From Fidelibacterota bacterium (lineage in GTDB: Bacteria; Fidelibacterota; Marinisomatia; Marinisomatales; UBA1611): 40,239 nt of DNA. The stretch is from positions 1-40,239 of the forward strand of contig PAPB01000007.1 in assembly GCA_002708715.1 (NCBI GenBank), in the 5' to 3' direction. The notes below the pieces were generated by a model. It saw only the letters and a program-made list of their open reading frames with translations. It made no database searches and was not told where the DNA came from. The position numbers and the translations under genes were made by a program. Positions 24,531 through 37,553 of the stretch are shown in pieces (within the stretch, counting starts at the first letter, position 1; each line of letters begins with the position of its first letter).

Positions 24531-25928
24531 TTACCTCAATACTAATGCACTATGTTTTTCATCAATAGTATAATCGTCTTTAGGATTAATTTCTACAACA
24601 ACATGTTCATCACTACTAAGGCTGATCCCTGCTCCATCTAATTGTTCTTTAATCATATTCCTAATCAGTGGGCTTCCACCTTCACCCATTTGTTCATCTA
24701 AACTAAAACCCGCTTTTCGAATAGCATATCCAACTAATAACCAGCCATACTTAAATTTATAAAATGCAGATATTTTATTATGTGTCTGACCATTTAATGT
24801 TTTTGGAATTTTTACTTCTTGTAAACCTTTATCTTCTTCTTCTTTTAAGATAAGATCATCAAAAAATTGTGGTACTCCTGGATCAGTAACATGCTTTGCT
24901 AATAAATGTGGAACATGTTCATCTGGAATTACAATTTCATTAGCATTGGCTCTTTGAAGATGAGATACATTTTCCACATCTAATACATGAGCTACCACAT
25001 TACATGCTTCAGCTATAGATTTAGCAGTAAGACAAGTTAATACAGTTTTATCCTCATCTGGGTCTTCATGTGGAAGCAAACCCGATGCATCAGGTAATAT
25101 CATAAATGTTCGAGCTTTTTCTAAAAATGCTTTTTTAAGAACAGATTCATTGGTAAAGTTTTCTGCAATATGAGATATGTCTAACCTTTCAAAGCCAACA
25201 ATTGCACGTTGAATAACTTCCTTATCCATCTCATTTATTAAAATTACAACAGAGTTTGCATCTTGGTTGGCATCAATAAGATTGAGAATTGATGGAACCG
25301 TTTTATTCCAACCTGCTATAACTAAATGATCATTAAATTTGTTTTCATCCAAAGTATCATCTCCTTTTAATCTTTGTGCAACCAATACCGATGCAACTGC
25401 TCCACCTAGCAATGTAACAACCCCAAAATTTAACAACATAATTATTATAGTAAGAAACTTACCTAAATGTGTTATCGGACTAACATCACCATAACCAACA
25501 GTTGTAAAGGTAACAACGGCCCACCATAAGGTATGAAAAAAAGTATCTAGCCAATTAGGCTCTGTAATACCAAATGTAAAACTACCTTTAACATCCCCAA
25601 CCATATCATTATAAAACATATCATATTCTAGAATAGTCAATGCGGTGGTGGAAAGAAAAATAAGCAAAAGAGCCCAAGAAGCATACCGTATTAAATCATT
25701 TTCATTATAAAATACTCTTACCTTTTTAAAAAAATCCAAAAATAGATGCGAATCTTTTCCATGCTGAGCAACTTTATCTTCTTCAACAAGTATCGAATCT
25801 AAAGCTTCAATTTCAGGAATCTTATTTAGACTAGCATATAAATCTTTATTAGCATCAATTACTTTGTCAATTTCTAAATTTGATACATCTTCTTTTTGAA
25901 TTTGATCTAATGGTATATCTTTTTTCAT
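24531..25928 (-). CDS. Two-helix potassium channel with RCK/TrkA domain
   Basis: A 465-residue channel subunit. A charged N-terminal cytoplasmic region (1-78) precedes membrane helix 1 (about 82-100), a pore loop with the selectivity filter TVGYGD (143-148) and helix 2 (about 155-182). The cytoplasmic RCK N-domain starts near residue 200 (HLVIAGWNKTVPSILNLID), though its dinucleotide glycine motif is degenerate. A further regulatory region extends to the C-terminus (about 365-465), with GYAIRKAG. The arrangement matches bacterial MthK/Kch-like channels. The following gene encodes a cyclic-nucleotide-binding protein, giving a possible two-part ligand-gated channel. Confidence 0.93.
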   Translation of the reverse strand: MKKDIPLDQIQKEDVSNLEIDKVIDANKDLYASLNKIPEIEALDSILVEEDKVAQHGKDSHLFLDFFKKVRVFYNENDLIRYASWALLLIFLSTTALTILEYDMFYNDMVGDVKGSFTFGITEPNWLDTFFHTLWWAVVTFTTVGYGDVSPITHLGKFLTIIIMLLNFGVVTLLGGAVASVLVAQRLKGDDTLDENKFNDHLVIAGWNKTVPSILNLIDANQDANSVVILINEMDKEVIQRAIVGFERLDISHIAENFTNESVLKKAFLEKARTFMILPDASGLLPHEDPDEDKTVLTCLTAKSIAEACNVVAHVLDVENVSHLQRANANEIVIPDEHVPHLLAKHVTDPGVPQFFDDLILKEEEDKGLQEVKIPKTLNGQTHNKISAFYKFKYGWLLVGYAIRKAGFSLDEQMGEGGSPLIRNMIKEQLDGAGISLSSDEHVVVEINPKDDYTIDEKHSALVLR

Positions 25929-26010
25929 TGAAAATAATTTCTAATAATTAAAACAAGGTGTTTACATTAAAAATTCTATGTAATTATTCAACAATATGCA
26001 AATAAGAAGT

Positions 26011-29000
26011 TTAAACATGATAATTTTGTATAGATTGCACTTTTTTATCCTTTTCAGATACTCTAATTGCTCGTACTACTGCATTCGCCGCAGATAAAGT
26101 AGTAGCAACTAAAACCCCATGTTTAATACAAGATTTACCAATCTCTTCTTCTTCAAACCTAGACTTAGCACCCATTGGTGTATTTATCACCAAATTAATA
26201 CCTTTATTTTTTATTTTATCTACTATATTTGGTCTTCCTTCTCCAACTTTGAAAATACTTTGTGCCTTTAATCCATTTTTAGATAAAGCATCAAAAGTAC
26301 CAAGAGTTGCAATAAGTTTAAATCCTAATTCAATAAGATCTCTAGCGATAGGAATAATTTCTAATTTATCTGTATCATTTACAGAAATAAATGCTACGCC
26401 TTTTTTAGGGATTATACTACCAGCACTAATAGAAGCTTTACTAAACGATTCACCTAAAGAATCAGAAATACCCATAACTTCTCCAGTAGATTTCATCTCT
26501 GGACTTAAAAAAATTGATTCTTCTGGAAATTTATTAAAAGGCAATACTGCTTCTTTTATTGCTACATGTTGATTTTGATCCCAAGACTTTAATTCAAAGC
26601 TATCTAAACTTACACCAACAGCTAATTGGGCAGCAATTCTAGCCAATGGAGTATTTGTTGCTTTACTTACAAAAGGAATAGTACGGCTTGCTCTTGGATT
26701 AACTTCAAGTGTGAAAACTTGTTCATCTTTATAAGCAAATTGAATATTAATTAAGCCGATAACATTTAATTTAATTGCTAATTTTTTTGTTATTATATTG
26801 ATCTGATCCAAAACATCTGATGTGATTTTATATGGTGGCAATACACAAGCAGAATCACCTGAATGAATCCCAGCCTCTTCAATATGTTGCATCACTGCAC
26901 CTATATACACATTTTTGCCATCACAAAGAGCATCAACATCAAATTCATAAGCATCTTCAAGAAATTGATCAATAAATATTGGATGCCCTTTAGTTACTTC
27001 TGCCGAACGAAGGATATAATCAATTAATTGTTTTTCGGAATAAACAATTTCCATGGCTCGTCCTCCTAAAACATAACTAGGTCTAGCAAGAACTGGATAA
27101 CCGATATCTTTGGCCACTGAAATTACTTCATCAATAGTACGACCAGTTCCATATTGAGGGCATTTAATTAATAATTCATTAAGAATAGATCCAAATTTTT
27201 CTCTATCCTCTGCAAGATCAATATTTTCAGGAGATGTCCCAATAATATTTACTCCAGCTTTTTTTAAATCTCTCGCTATTTTTAAAGGTGTTTGTCCTCC
27301 AAATTGTACTAAAACACCATCTGGGTTTTCAAATTCAATAATATTTAAAACATCTTCAAATGTTATAGGTTCAAAATATAAACGATCTACTAAATCAAAA
27401 TCAGTACTTACAGTTTCAGGGTTACAATTAATCATAATAGTTTTATATCCCTGATCTTTTAATCCAAAAACAGCCTGTACGCAACAATAGTCAAACTCTA
27501 TACCTTGGCCTATACGATTTGGTCCCCCACCAAGGATTATAATTTTTTTCCCTTGTAGTGGCTCTATATCATTATGTGTTTCATAAGTGGAATAACAATA
27601 AGGAGTTTTCGCAACAAACTCTGCAGCACACGTATCAACAACTTTAAAAACAGGTATTATTGATTTACTTTTTCTCATTGATCTAATTTCTAATTCTGAT
27701 TTATCAAATAAACGACTGATCTGCCCATCTGAGAAGCCATTTTGTTTAAACTCTTGTAACGTATTATTTGTATTAAAAAAAGATAAATATTGTATTTGGT
27801 TAAGAAACCATGGATCAATTTTTGTTAAATCATAAATATTTTCTACTGTCTCACCCTGTGCAAAAACTTCTCTGATTTTCAACAATCGATAACTTGTTGC
27901 ATAGCGCAATGATTGTAAGTCTAAAGTTTTTGATCTCTTTAAATCTGTATCTCCTTCACTAAAATTTTTTTGTTCTAATCCATCTAAACCAACTTCTAAA
28001 GATCTAAAAGCTTTTTGTATAGACTCTCTAAATGTCCTGCCAATAGCCATTACTTCTCCAACACTCTGCATCTGAACTCCTAGGTGACCTGAAGCAGAAG
28101 GAAATTTTTCAAAATTAAAACGAGGTATTTTTGTAACAACATAATCAATAACAGGTTCAAAAGCTGCTAAAGTTTGTCCTGTAATATCATTAGGAATCTC
28201 ATCAAGTGAATAACCTAATGCTAGCTTTGCAGCAACTTTAGCAATTGGGAATCCTGTTGCTTTGGATGCCAATGCCGATGAACGACTAACACGCGGATTC
28301 ATTTCAATTATAATACATCTACCATTTTTCGGATTCACAGCAAATTGAACATTAGAACCACCAGTCTCCACTCCTATTGTACGTAAACAAAGGATACTCC
28401 AATTCCTCATCAGTTGAAATTCTTTATCTGATAATGTCATCGCTGGAGCTACTGTAACTGAATCACCCGTATGAACTCCCATTGGATCAATATTCTCAAT
28501 TGAACAAACTATTATAACATTATCAGCTTTATCTCTAATAACCTCTAATTCATATTCTTTCCAACCTAATAAAGACTCCTCGATTAAAACTTCAGTAATT
28601 GGACTAGCATTGAGTCCTCGTTCTACCAAATTTTGAAATTCTTCATAATTATAAGCAACTGAACCCCCTGTACCACCTAAAGTAAAAGAAGGTCTTATAA
28701 TAACAGGAAATTCAATTTTAGATAATAGGGATTTAGCTGCTGAAAAAGTATTTACAAAGCCTCCTTTGGCAGTCTCTATCCCCACTCGATCCATTTCTTT
28801 TTTAAATTTTTCTCTATCTTCAGCTTTTTCAATAGCTTCAACTTGAGCACCGATTAACTTGACTTTATATTTTTTTAAAACTCCAGTTTTATGTAGCTCA
28901 ATCGCTAAATTTAATCCTGTTTGTCCGCCAACTGTTGGTAAAATTGCATCTGGTCTTTCTTTATCAATAATTAATTCTAAAAATTCCAAAGTTAGTGGTT

Positions 29001-29199
29001 CTATGTATGTTGCATCAGCTAAATCTGGGTCTGTCATAATAGTGGCTGGATTAGAATTGACCAATATTACTCTATAGCCATCTTCTTTTAAAGCCCTCAT
29101 GGCTTGAGTCCCAGAATAATCAAACTCACAAGCTTGACCTATTATAATAGGCCCAGCACCTATAATAAGAATAGATTTGATATCAGTTCTTTTTGGCAT
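26011..29199 (-). CDS. carB: Carbamoyl phosphate synthase large subunit
   Basis: A 1062-residue subunit that makes carbamoyl phosphate from bicarbonate, ATP and ammonia for pyrimidines and arginine. The first half opens with [24 protein letters not shown] and contains an ATP-grasp domain with GGTGGS and [22 protein letters not shown]. The second half repeats this ([53 protein letters not shown]). The last ~130 residues form the MGS-like allosteric domain ([15 protein letters not shown]). Length is normal. Its start overlaps the end of carA by 17 nt, so the two are translationally coupled. Confidence 0.97.
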   Translation of the reverse strand: MPKRTDIKSILIIGAGPIIIGQACEFDYSGTQAMRALKEDGYRVILVNSNPATIMTDPDLADATYIEPLTLEFLELIIDKERPDAILPTVGGQTGLNLAIELHKTGVLKKYKVKLIGAQVEAIEKAEDREKFKKEMDRVGIETAKGGFVNTFSAAKSLLSKIEFPVIIRPSFTLGGTGGSVAYNYEEFQNLVERGLNASPITEVLIEESLLGWKEYELEVIRDKADNVIIVCSIENIDPMGVHTGDSVTVAPAMTLSDKEFQLMRNWSILCLRTIGVETGGSNVQFAVNPKNGRCIIIEMNPRVSRSSALASKATGFPIAKVAAKLALGYSLDEIPNDITGQTLAAFEPVIDYVVTKIPRFNFEKFPSASGHLGVQMQSVGEVMAIGRTFRESIQKAFRSLEVGLDGLEQKNFSEGDTDLKRSKTLDLQSLRYATSYRLLKIREVFAQGETVENIYDLTKIDPWFLNQIQYLSFFNTNNTLQEFKQNGFSDGQISRLFDKSELEIRSMRKSKSIIPVFKVVDTCAAEFVAKTPYCYSTYETHNDIEPLQGKKIIILGGGPNRIGQGIEFDYCCVQAVFGLKDQGYKTIMINCNPETVSTDFDLVDRLYFEPITFEDVLNIIEFENPDGVLVQFGGQTPLKIARDLKKAGVNIIGTSPENIDLAEDREKFGSILNELLIKCPQYGTGRTIDEVISVAKDIGYPVLARPSYVLGGRAMEIVYSEKQLIDYILRSAEVTKGHPIFIDQFLEDAYEFDVDALCDGKNVYIGAVMQHIEEAGIHSGDSACVLPPYKITSDVLDQINIITKKLAIKLNVIGLINIQFAYKDEQVFTLEVNPRASRTIPFVSKATNTPLARIAAQLAVGVSLDSFELKSWDQNQHVAIKEAVLPFNKFPEESIFLSPEMKSTGEVMGISDSLGESFSKASISAGSIIPKKGVAFISVNDTDKLEIIPIARDLIELGFKLIATLGTFDALSKNGLKAQSIFKVGEGRPNIVDKIKNKGINLVINTPMGAKSRFEEEEIGKSCIKHGVLVATTLSAANAVVRAIRVSEKDKKVQSIQNYHV

Positions 29200-30274
29200 C
29201 GTCTATTATTCTAATAAAATTTTCAAATAAATATCTACTATCATGGGGACCAGGACTAGATTCTGGATGAAATTGAACTGAAAACGCCAATAATTCTGGA
29301 CAACTTATTCCAGCTAAAGTATTATCATTTAAATTAATATGAGTTGGAAAAGTATTTTTAGGTAAAGAATCAATGTCTACAGCAAACCCATGATTTTGAC
29401 TAGTTATTTCTACTTTATTTTTAGAAAGATTTTTTACGGGATGATTTATACCGCGATGACCAAATTTTAATTTATAAGTACTCCCTCCTAACGCAAGCGC
29501 TAAAATTTGATGTCCCAGACATATACCAAAAATTGGAATATTACCTAAAAGAGATTTAACAGTTTTGATTCCATACGTTACAGCTGATGGATCTCCTGGG
29601 CCATTAGAAAGAAAAACCCCGTCAGGCTGGATATCCAATATATCTTTATATGTAGCATTTGCAGGGAAAACCATAATATTACAACCACATGCTTCTAATA
29701 ACCGTAATATGTTTTTTTTTATTCCAAAATCAATAGCCGCAACTTTGTATTTACCATTATTAGTTTTTGAATACAAATAAGGTTTAACACATGTGACTCT
29801 TTTTGCTAAATCTAACCCTGACATTGATAAAGAATTATCTAATTTTTGTAATAATGAATTAATATTATAGTCATTGCTAGATATTATTCCATTCATTGCA
29901 CCGTTATCTCTAATATGAGAAACAAGTGCTCGTGTATCAATACCCTTAATACCAGTAATATTATTGTTTTTTAAATACTCACCGATAGATTCATCAGATC
30001 TCCAATTTGAAGGTATTAATGTTTCTTCCTTTATTGCAAATCCTGATACCTGTACTTTTTCAGATTCAACATCATTTTTGTTAATACCATAATTACCAAT
30101 ATGCGGTGAACTCATCACTACAATCTGACTACAATAAGATGGATCCGTTAAGATTTCTTGATAACCTGACATACCAGTATTAAAACAGACTTCACCAATA
30201 GTCTCACCTTCACTTCCAATAAGCTCTCCTTCAAAAACCGTACCATCTTTAAGTAGCAAAACAGCTTTATTCAT
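29183..30274 (-). CDS. carA: Carbamoyl phosphate synthase small subunit
   Basis: A 363-residue glutamine amidotransferase that delivers ammonia to CarB. The N-terminal CPSase small-chain domain has [21 protein letters not shown] and SGFAIKE. The class I glutaminase domain begins near residue 176 with [15 protein letters not shown]. The catalytic triad is visible: Cys252 in FGICLGHQ, and His336 and Glu338 in FSVQFHPES. The upstream terminator of the LPP20-like gene (30307-30341) leaves about 33 nt before the ATG, so the promoter must overlap that terminator or lie upstream. Confidence 0.97.
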   Translation of the reverse strand: MNKAVLLLKDGTVFEGELIGSEGETIGEVCFNTGMSGYQEILTDPSYCSQIVVMSSPHIGNYGINKNDVESEKVQVSGFAIKEETLIPSNWRSDESIGEYLKNNNITGIKGIDTRALVSHIRDNGAMNGIISSNDYNINSLLQKLDNSLSMSGLDLAKRVTCVKPYLYSKTNNGKYKVAAIDFGIKKNILRLLEACGCNIMVFPANATYKDILDIQPDGVFLSNGPGDPSAVTYGIKTVKSLLGNIPIFGICLGHQILALALGGSTYKLKFGHRGINHPVKNLSKNKVEITSQNHGFAVDIDSLPKNTFPTHINLNDNTLAGISCPELLAFSVQFHPESSPGPHDSRYLFENFIRIIDDAKKN

Positions 30275-30306
30275 ATATAATTAACAAATTGTATTATAAT
30301 TAAATC

Positions 30307-30341
30307 AAAAAAAAAGGCCATCTAATAAATAAGATGACCTT
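30307..30341 (-). terminator. Rho-independent terminator of the LPP20-like gene
   Basis: On the minus strand a ten-base stem (AAGGTCATCT / AGATGGCCTT, one G-U pair) is followed by a run of nine T. The reverse strand would have a C-A mismatch instead, so the structure works best for minus-strand transcripts ending after 30415. Confidence 0.88.
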
Positions 30342-30414
30342 GCTTAAAATATAATCTATATATGAATTTCATATTAAATAATTTTTATAAATAATTAGCA
30401 AAAAAATCTCAAAA

Positions 30415-31260
30415 TTATTTTAATAAAACAAGAACTTTACAATTTGTAAGCAACCCAAACCTTTTTTCAACATCTCTGAGTCTTTCAGAATCAACTTTTG
30501 ATATAGTCAAATTAGTGCTATCCTCACTATTTAAAGCCTCTACTATGATTGGATTTGATCCAACACGTCTTTTAACATTACCATCATCTATATTATGAGC
30601 ATACCCCATAGGCCCTCTATTAATAGATCTAGATCTAGTATAATGACGTGGGCCATATATTAACTTATCTTCTTCATTAAATACTTTTGGAACCATTGCC
30701 GGAATATGATAAATATTTCTAGCATCAATAATTATTCCAGATATTCGCTCAGCTTTTGGAGTGGAATTCCGTGTCATAAGATATGTAGGCTGTGTTAAAA
30801 TTTCATTCATATGTCCACCTGCATCGACAAGAATCTCAGCAAGACCAGACATTTTCACTGCTAATGCGATTGCCACTTCTTGTCTTTCCAGGTATTCAAT
30901 CTCACCTTGCTGATATGCACTGCCCACTAATGTCTCAATCCTGCTTTGTGTCAAAGGATCCTCAACCATCATTTCACCAACAGTTCTACCATCAAAATTT
31001 ACTATTTTAATAAGATCTAATAGATGCTCTCTAGCACGGGTTTTCGCCTCTCCTTTAGGAATTTTTAAATTCTTCTCTATAATTTTATACTCATCCCGCG
31101 AATTTTCTTTAGCAATAATAGAAGCAGTTCCCCTTGATACAATTACACGATTCGCATAATCAATAAAACCATAACCAGTACGAGTAATAGATGAACGGGG
31201 TGAGCCAATAGCAAATAAAGTCGCTAGTAAAACAAAATATGTTAATACGTATTTATACAT
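30415..31260 (-). CDS. LPP20-like envelope protein
   Basis: A 281-residue protein with a signal peptide (YVLTYFVLLATLFAIGSP) and no lipobox cysteine. Residues about 30-130 follow the LPP20/FlgT-N pattern: a helix in which repeated alanines and DG mark a domain acting on RGTASIIAKENSRDEYKII and ARAREHLLDLI-type helices. Residues about 170-205 contain SGIIIDARNIYHIPAMVPKVF, a stretch typical of many LPP20-domain proteins of Gram-negative bacteria. The C-terminus ends in a short beta domain with CKVLVLLK. A ribosome site (AAAGGATAGG) precedes the ATG. Its precise role at the cell envelope is unknown. Confidence 0.8.
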   Translation of the reverse strand: MYKYVLTYFVLLATLFAIGSPRSSITRTGYGFIDYANRVIVSRGTASIIAKENSRDEYKIIEKNLKIPKGEAKTRAREHLLDLIKIVNFDGRTVGEMMVEDPLTQSRIETLVGSAYQQGEIEYLERQEVAIALAVKMSGLAEILVDAGGHMNEILTQPTYLMTRNSTPKAERISGIIIDARNIYHIPAMVPKVFNEEDKLIYGPRHYTRSRSINRGPMGYAHNIDDGNVKRRVGSNPIIVEALNSEDSTNLTISKVDSERLRDVEKRFGLLTNCKVLVLLK

Positions 31261-31386
31261 AATACCTATCCTTTAACAACTAAAAGTACCAATTTTGTAG
31301 GTGTTTGTGCAACAGCGCAAAATATAATTTATTTAAGTAATTTTAGTTATGAAATTTTTAATAATATATTATAAAAAATATTCAAA

Positions 31387-31809
31387 ATGATAAGAAGTTG
31401 TTTAATCTTTTTTATTACAATGCAGATACTATTCTGTAGAATAAACGATTATGGTGAAAAACAAATAACTATCATGTTAAACAACTATTTTAAAACAGAT
31501 GATTCCATATCAATATTACTTGGCCATCATTTTTATAAAAAGCAAGAGGATATGATTTTTCAAATCGAAATTCAAACAAAAATTGATAAAATTAATAATG
31601 CGATGATAGACGCATTTTTAGTTATTAATAAATTATCTAATATTTCAAAAATAAAATTCACACAATCTATTGTGATTATACATTTTGAAAAAAATTTTTT
31701 ACCAGTGATTGCAAAATCAAATCTTGATTGTTCAAAAAATTATTTTATCAATAATTCACATACTGAAGCTCAATGGAGAAAAAACTGTTTATCTATACAA
31801 AACAAATAA
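31387..31809 (+). CDS. Small secreted protein of unknown function
   Basis: A 140-residue protein opening with a short hydrophobic segment (SCLIFFITMQILFC) that could be a signal peptide. The remainder is Ile/Asn/Lys-rich with alternating beta-like segments (DMIFQIEIQTKID, KFTQSIVIIHFEKN) and two C-terminal cysteines (residues about 114 and 133). The family is not recognised. It is divergent from the LPP20-like gene and lies 79 nt before another small secreted protein on the same strand. Confidence 0.6.
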   Translation: MIRSCLIFFITMQILFCRINDYGEKQITIMLNNYFKTDDSISILLGHHFYKKQEDMIFQIEIQTKIDKINNAMIDAFLVINKLSNISKIKFTQSIVIIHFEKNFLPVIAKSNLDCSKNYFINNSHTEAQWRKNCLSIQNK

Positions 31810-31888
31810 ATTAGAGTTAAACTTGCTATAATTTGATTAAACAAGCATATTAATAAACAACAAAATAGTTAACTAATTCAAATATTTT

Positions 31889-34344
<2,456 letters not shown>

Positions 34345-34345
34345 A

Positions 34346-35536
34346 TTGAAAAAAATTACTTTTACAATTTTAATATTTACGAAATTTATCTATGGAGAAG
34401 AATTAGCACTTATAAAAATTGCAACTGTTCCAGAAAAATCAATATATATCACTCAACCTCCATCTGAAAAGGATCGACTATTTGTTTTAAATCAAAGAGG
34501 ATTAATACATATAATTAAAAACGGTGAAACTCTTAAAAATCCTTTTTTAGATATCACAGACCGAGTGCATGGAACACTAAATCCTGGTAGTAGAGAAGGT
34601 GTTCTTGGACTTGCGTTTCATCCTAATTATAAAAAAAATGGTTTCTTTTTTTTGCATTATATCAATAAAAAAGACACAGCTATTGTTTCTAGATTTTCTA
34701 TTAATAAAAATAGTGATTTTGCAAACAAAAATTCTGAAAAAATAATTATGGAAATTGCACAACCCAGTGGAATAAATATTGGTGGACATTTAACATTTGG
34801 TCCAAAAGATGGTTTTTTATACGTTGCATTTGGATCATCTGATCAAATAAAGGAAAATATTAACAATGCACAAGATCTCACAAACCTATATGGTTCAATT
34901 ATTAGAATTAATATAAATAATGATCCATATTCCATACCCGTAGACAACCCATTTGTGAACGAGTATTATAAAAGACCCGAAATATTTTGTTATGGACTTA
35001 AAAATCCTTGGAGATTTTCATTTGATAGGATTACTAACGATTTAATTATAGGAGATATTAGTCAAGAATCATGGGAAGAAATTAACTGGAATAGTTGGAC
35101 TAAGTCTAAAGGTGCAAATTTTGGCTGGGATATTATGGAAGGAAAGCATTGTTATGATGAAGAAGGTTTTTGTGATACAACTAGATTAAAACAACCGATA
35201 TATGAATACCCAAACAATGTTTCTTATATGAGAAAATTTATTAACATGGGAGATCAAGAAACTTATGGATGTGCCATAACAGGAGGATATGTTTACAGAG
35301 GGAAAAAACATGATTCACTTTATGGGGCATATATTTTTGGAGATTATTGCACTGGACGAATTTGGGCATTTAAAAAATTCAAAAATAAAATAGGCACTTT
35401 TAAAAACCTTCGAATAGAATTAAAAGATAAAAGCAAAAGTCTTCCTATTACAATTTCATCATTTGGAGAAGACAATTCTGGAGAACTCTATATAGTGGAT
35501 TATATGGGTTCTATCTATAAATTCATATCTAATTAA
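34346..35536 (+). CDS. Glucose/sorbosone dehydrogenase-like beta-propeller protein
   Basis: A 396-residue secreted protein of the PQQ-dependent sugar dehydrogenase (GSDH) superfamily. It starts at a TTG one base after the ligA stop, since the signal peptide (KKITFTILIFTKFIYG) begins there. Typical blocks are SREGVLGLAFHPNY, GGHLTFGPKDGFLYVAFGS, YGLKNPWRFSFD, GDISQESWEEIN, GANFGWDIMEG and ITGGYVYRG with YIFGDYCTGRIW. These match the human HHIPL-type and bacterial sugar-dehydrogenase-like branch. PQQ binding was not established. The usual GD after the propeller 'LYV' strand is replaced by GSSD, so cofactor use could differ. Confidence 0.88.
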   Translation: MKKITFTILIFTKFIYGEELALIKIATVPEKSIYITQPPSEKDRLFVLNQRGLIHIIKNGETLKNPFLDITDRVHGTLNPGSREGVLGLAFHPNYKKNGFFFLHYINKKDTAIVSRFSINKNSDFANKNSEKIIMEIAQPSGINIGGHLTFGPKDGFLYVAFGSSDQIKENINNAQDLTNLYGSIIRININNDPYSIPVDNPFVNEYYKRPEIFCYGLKNPWRFSFDRITNDLIIGDISQESWEEINWNSWTKSKGANFGWDIMEGKHCYDEEGFCDTTRLKQPIYEYPNNVSYMRKFINMGDQETYGCAITGGYVYRGKKHDSLYGAYIFGDYCTGRIWAFKKFKNKIGTFKNLRIELKDKSKSLPITISSFGEDNSGELYIVDYMGSIYKFISN

Positions 35537-35551
35537 AAGATAATAACTAAA

Positions 35552-35863
35552 ATGATGAAAATAGAAAAAGTGGTTGGAGATTTAATCCTACTAGTATTAG
35601 ATAACCATGAACCCCTTAAAAAAATAGGCATAGATCAAGATAAAATTTTTGTTCATGTTAAAGGTTATGATGAAAATGGGATGTGGATCCATCATCCAGG
35701 ATTTGAAGTTCCAAATTTTTCAGAAAAGAAAAACAAAAATACAAAAAAACTTGAAGCAACAATATTAATTCCTTGGGTTTTTATTGTATCTATTGCCCAT
35801 TTCCCTGGAGCAGAAGGATTTGACTTCCCTTCTCCGTTTGAACAACACATTGGATTTAACTAA
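35552..35863 (+). CDS. Small conserved-looking protein of unknown function
   Basis: A 103-residue protein without signal peptide or membrane helix. Motifs are KIFVHVKGYDENGMWIHHPGFEVPNF and ATILIPWVFIVSIAHFPG, with several His, Trp and Pro residues. It starts 16 nt after the GSDH-like gene and ends 6 nt before the ABC transporter gene, so it is part of the same transcript. The compact spacing and good ATG support a real gene. I do not recognise the family. Confidence 0.65.
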   Translation: MMKIEKVVGDLILLVLDNHEPLKKIGIDQDKIFVHVKGYDENGMWIHHPGFEVPNFSEKKNKNTKKLEATILIPWVFIVSIAHFPGAEGFDFPSPFEQHIGFN

Positions 35864-35868
35864 ATAAA

Positions 35869-36795
35869 ATGAACACACCAGCCATTGAAATAAAAGGATT
35901 AACTAAATCCTATGGGGATATCCATGCTCTTAATGGTGTTGATATAACAATTAAAAAAGGTGAGTTTTTTGGATTACTAGGTCCAAATGGCGCTGGTAAA
36001 ACCACCACAATTAATATTTTAACAGGATTAGTTTTTCGTGAAAATGGTTTTACAAAAGTTTTTGGAAAAGATACTATAAATGATTTTCGATTTACTAGGT
36101 CTAAAATTGGAATAGCGGCACAAGAGTTTTCTGTTGATTGGTTTTTCCCAATTGAAAAATTATTGTTTTTTCAAGCTGGTTATTATGGAATAAAAAAGAA
36201 AGAAGCTAAACCAGTGATAGATAGCCTTCTAAATAGATTAGGACTTTATAAAAAACGCCACTCAAGATTACGACAATTATCAGGTGGGATGAAAAGACGA
36301 TTTCAAATCGCAAAAGCATTGGTTCATGATCCTGAGATTATCATTCTTGATGAGCCTACTGCCGGAGTAGACGTTGAGCTTCGCAGAGATCTTTGGAAAT
36401 ATTTACAAGATTTGCATTCACTAGGAAAGACAATTCTCCTAACTACACACTACATTGAAGAAGCTGAATTACTTTGTGAAAATGTAGCAATTATTGATAG
36501 CGGTAAAATTTTAAAAGAAGGGTCCCCAAAACAACTAACTAGAGAATTAGGAAAAGCTGGAATTTCAGTTGTTTTAGATAGTATAAATGGACTCAATACA
36601 AAAGATTTAGAAAAATATAAATACACAAAAACTAAAAAAAGGTTACATTTTTCTGTAAAAAACCCTGATGAAGAATTACCAAAAATCATTCGTATTTTAT
36701 CAAAATCAGGTCATCATATTCAAAGTATTAAATCAAATAAATCTTCTTTAGAAGATGTGTTTTTGAATCTAACAGGTAAAGGCATTAATGAATGA
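35869..36795 (+). CDS. ABC-2 type exporter ATPase
   Basis: A 308-residue ABC ATPase. Walker A GPNGAGKTT (38-46), signature LSGGM (137-141), Walker B IIILDE (157-162) with DEPTAGVD, and the H-loop TTHYIEEAE are intact. The C-terminal ~80 residues carry the extra domain typical of ABC-2 exporters such as the DrrA/CcmA-like group (ILRILSKSGHHIQSIKSNKSSLEDVFLNLTG). It overlaps the permease gene by 4 nt (ATGA). Substrate is unknown; lipid, drug or polysaccharide-like exporters share this form. Confidence 0.93.
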   Translation: MNTPAIEIKGLTKSYGDIHALNGVDITIKKGEFFGLLGPNGAGKTTTINILTGLVFRENGFTKVFGKDTINDFRFTRSKIGIAAQEFSVDWFFPIEKLLFFQAGYYGIKKKEAKPVIDSLLNRLGLYKKRHSRLRQLSGGMKRRFQIAKALVHDPEIIILDEPTAGVDVELRRDLWKYLQDLHSLGKTILLTTHYIEEAELLCENVAIIDSGKILKEGSPKQLTRELGKAGISVVLDSINGLNTKDLEKYKYTKTKKRLHFSVKNPDEELPKIIRILSKSGHHIQSIKSNKSSLEDVFLNLTGKGINE

Positions 36796-37553
36796 ATTGG
36801 ATAGGACTTAGCACCTTAATTAAAAGAGAAGTCGGTAGATTTTTTGCAGTTTATAGACAAACGGTATTGCCAGGATTAATTACCACAGCATTGTATATCG
36901 CTATTTTTGGATTCACCTTGGAACAACGTATTTCAGAGATACAGGGTGTCCCTTATACCATGTTCATTCTACCAGGGTTAATTATGATGAATACACTAAC
37001 TAATGCTACATCCAACACAGCCTCATCTATGCTCCAAATGAAACTATTACAACAACTTCCAGATCTATTAACTGCACCACTATCAGGACTTGAAATAGCT
37101 TTAGCGTATATAATTGGCGGAGCAGTTCGTGGAATGGTTAATGGTGTGTTGGTATTATTACTCGGCGTTATACTTATAGGTATGCCAATAAATGATATAT
37201 TTGGAACACTTATGTTTATCTTTCTTGTTTCTTGGGCATTTTCAAGCATGGGCCTACTATTAGGCCAGTTAGCTGAAAGCTGGGACCAATTGGCAATGAT
37301 GCAAAATTTTTTCTTAACGCCTCTTAGTTTTTTGGGAGGGATTTTTTATTCAATTCAAATGCTACCAAATTGGGCACAAAATTTAAGTTTTATCAATCCT
37401 ATTTATTATATGATCAACGGTATCCGCCACACTATTCTTGGTGTGAGTGATTCCAAAGTTGAAGTCAGCATAATTATGGCTATTGTTCTCACTGTTAGTT
37501 TCACATTAGCATCAATAATACTTATGCAGAGTGGCAAAAAGATTAAATATTGA
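36792..37553 (+). CDS. ABC-2 type exporter permease
   Basis: A 253-residue integral membrane protein with about six hydrophobic helices (LPGLITTALYIAIFGFTL, FILPGLIMMNTLTNA, VRGMVNGVLVLLLGVILIG, MFIFLVSWAFSSMGLLLG, FFLTPLSFLGGIFYS, IIMAIVLTVSFTLASII). The 'PLSFLGGIFYSIQMLP...NPIYYMINGIR' block is the ABC2 transporter signature. It pairs with the ATPase just upstream. Its stop TGA overlaps the TTG start of the next gene. Confidence 0.93.
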   Translation: MNWIGLSTLIKREVGRFFAVYRQTVLPGLITTALYIAIFGFTLEQRISEIQGVPYTMFILPGLIMMNTLTNATSNTASSMLQMKLLQQLPDLLTAPLSGLEIALAYIIGGAVRGMVNGVLVLLLGVILIGMPINDIFGTLMFIFLVSWAFSSMGLLLGQLAESWDQLAMMQNFFLTPLSFLGGIFYSIQMLPNWAQNLSFINPIYYMINGIRHTILGVSDSKVEVSIIMAIVLTVSFTLASIILMQSGKKIKY

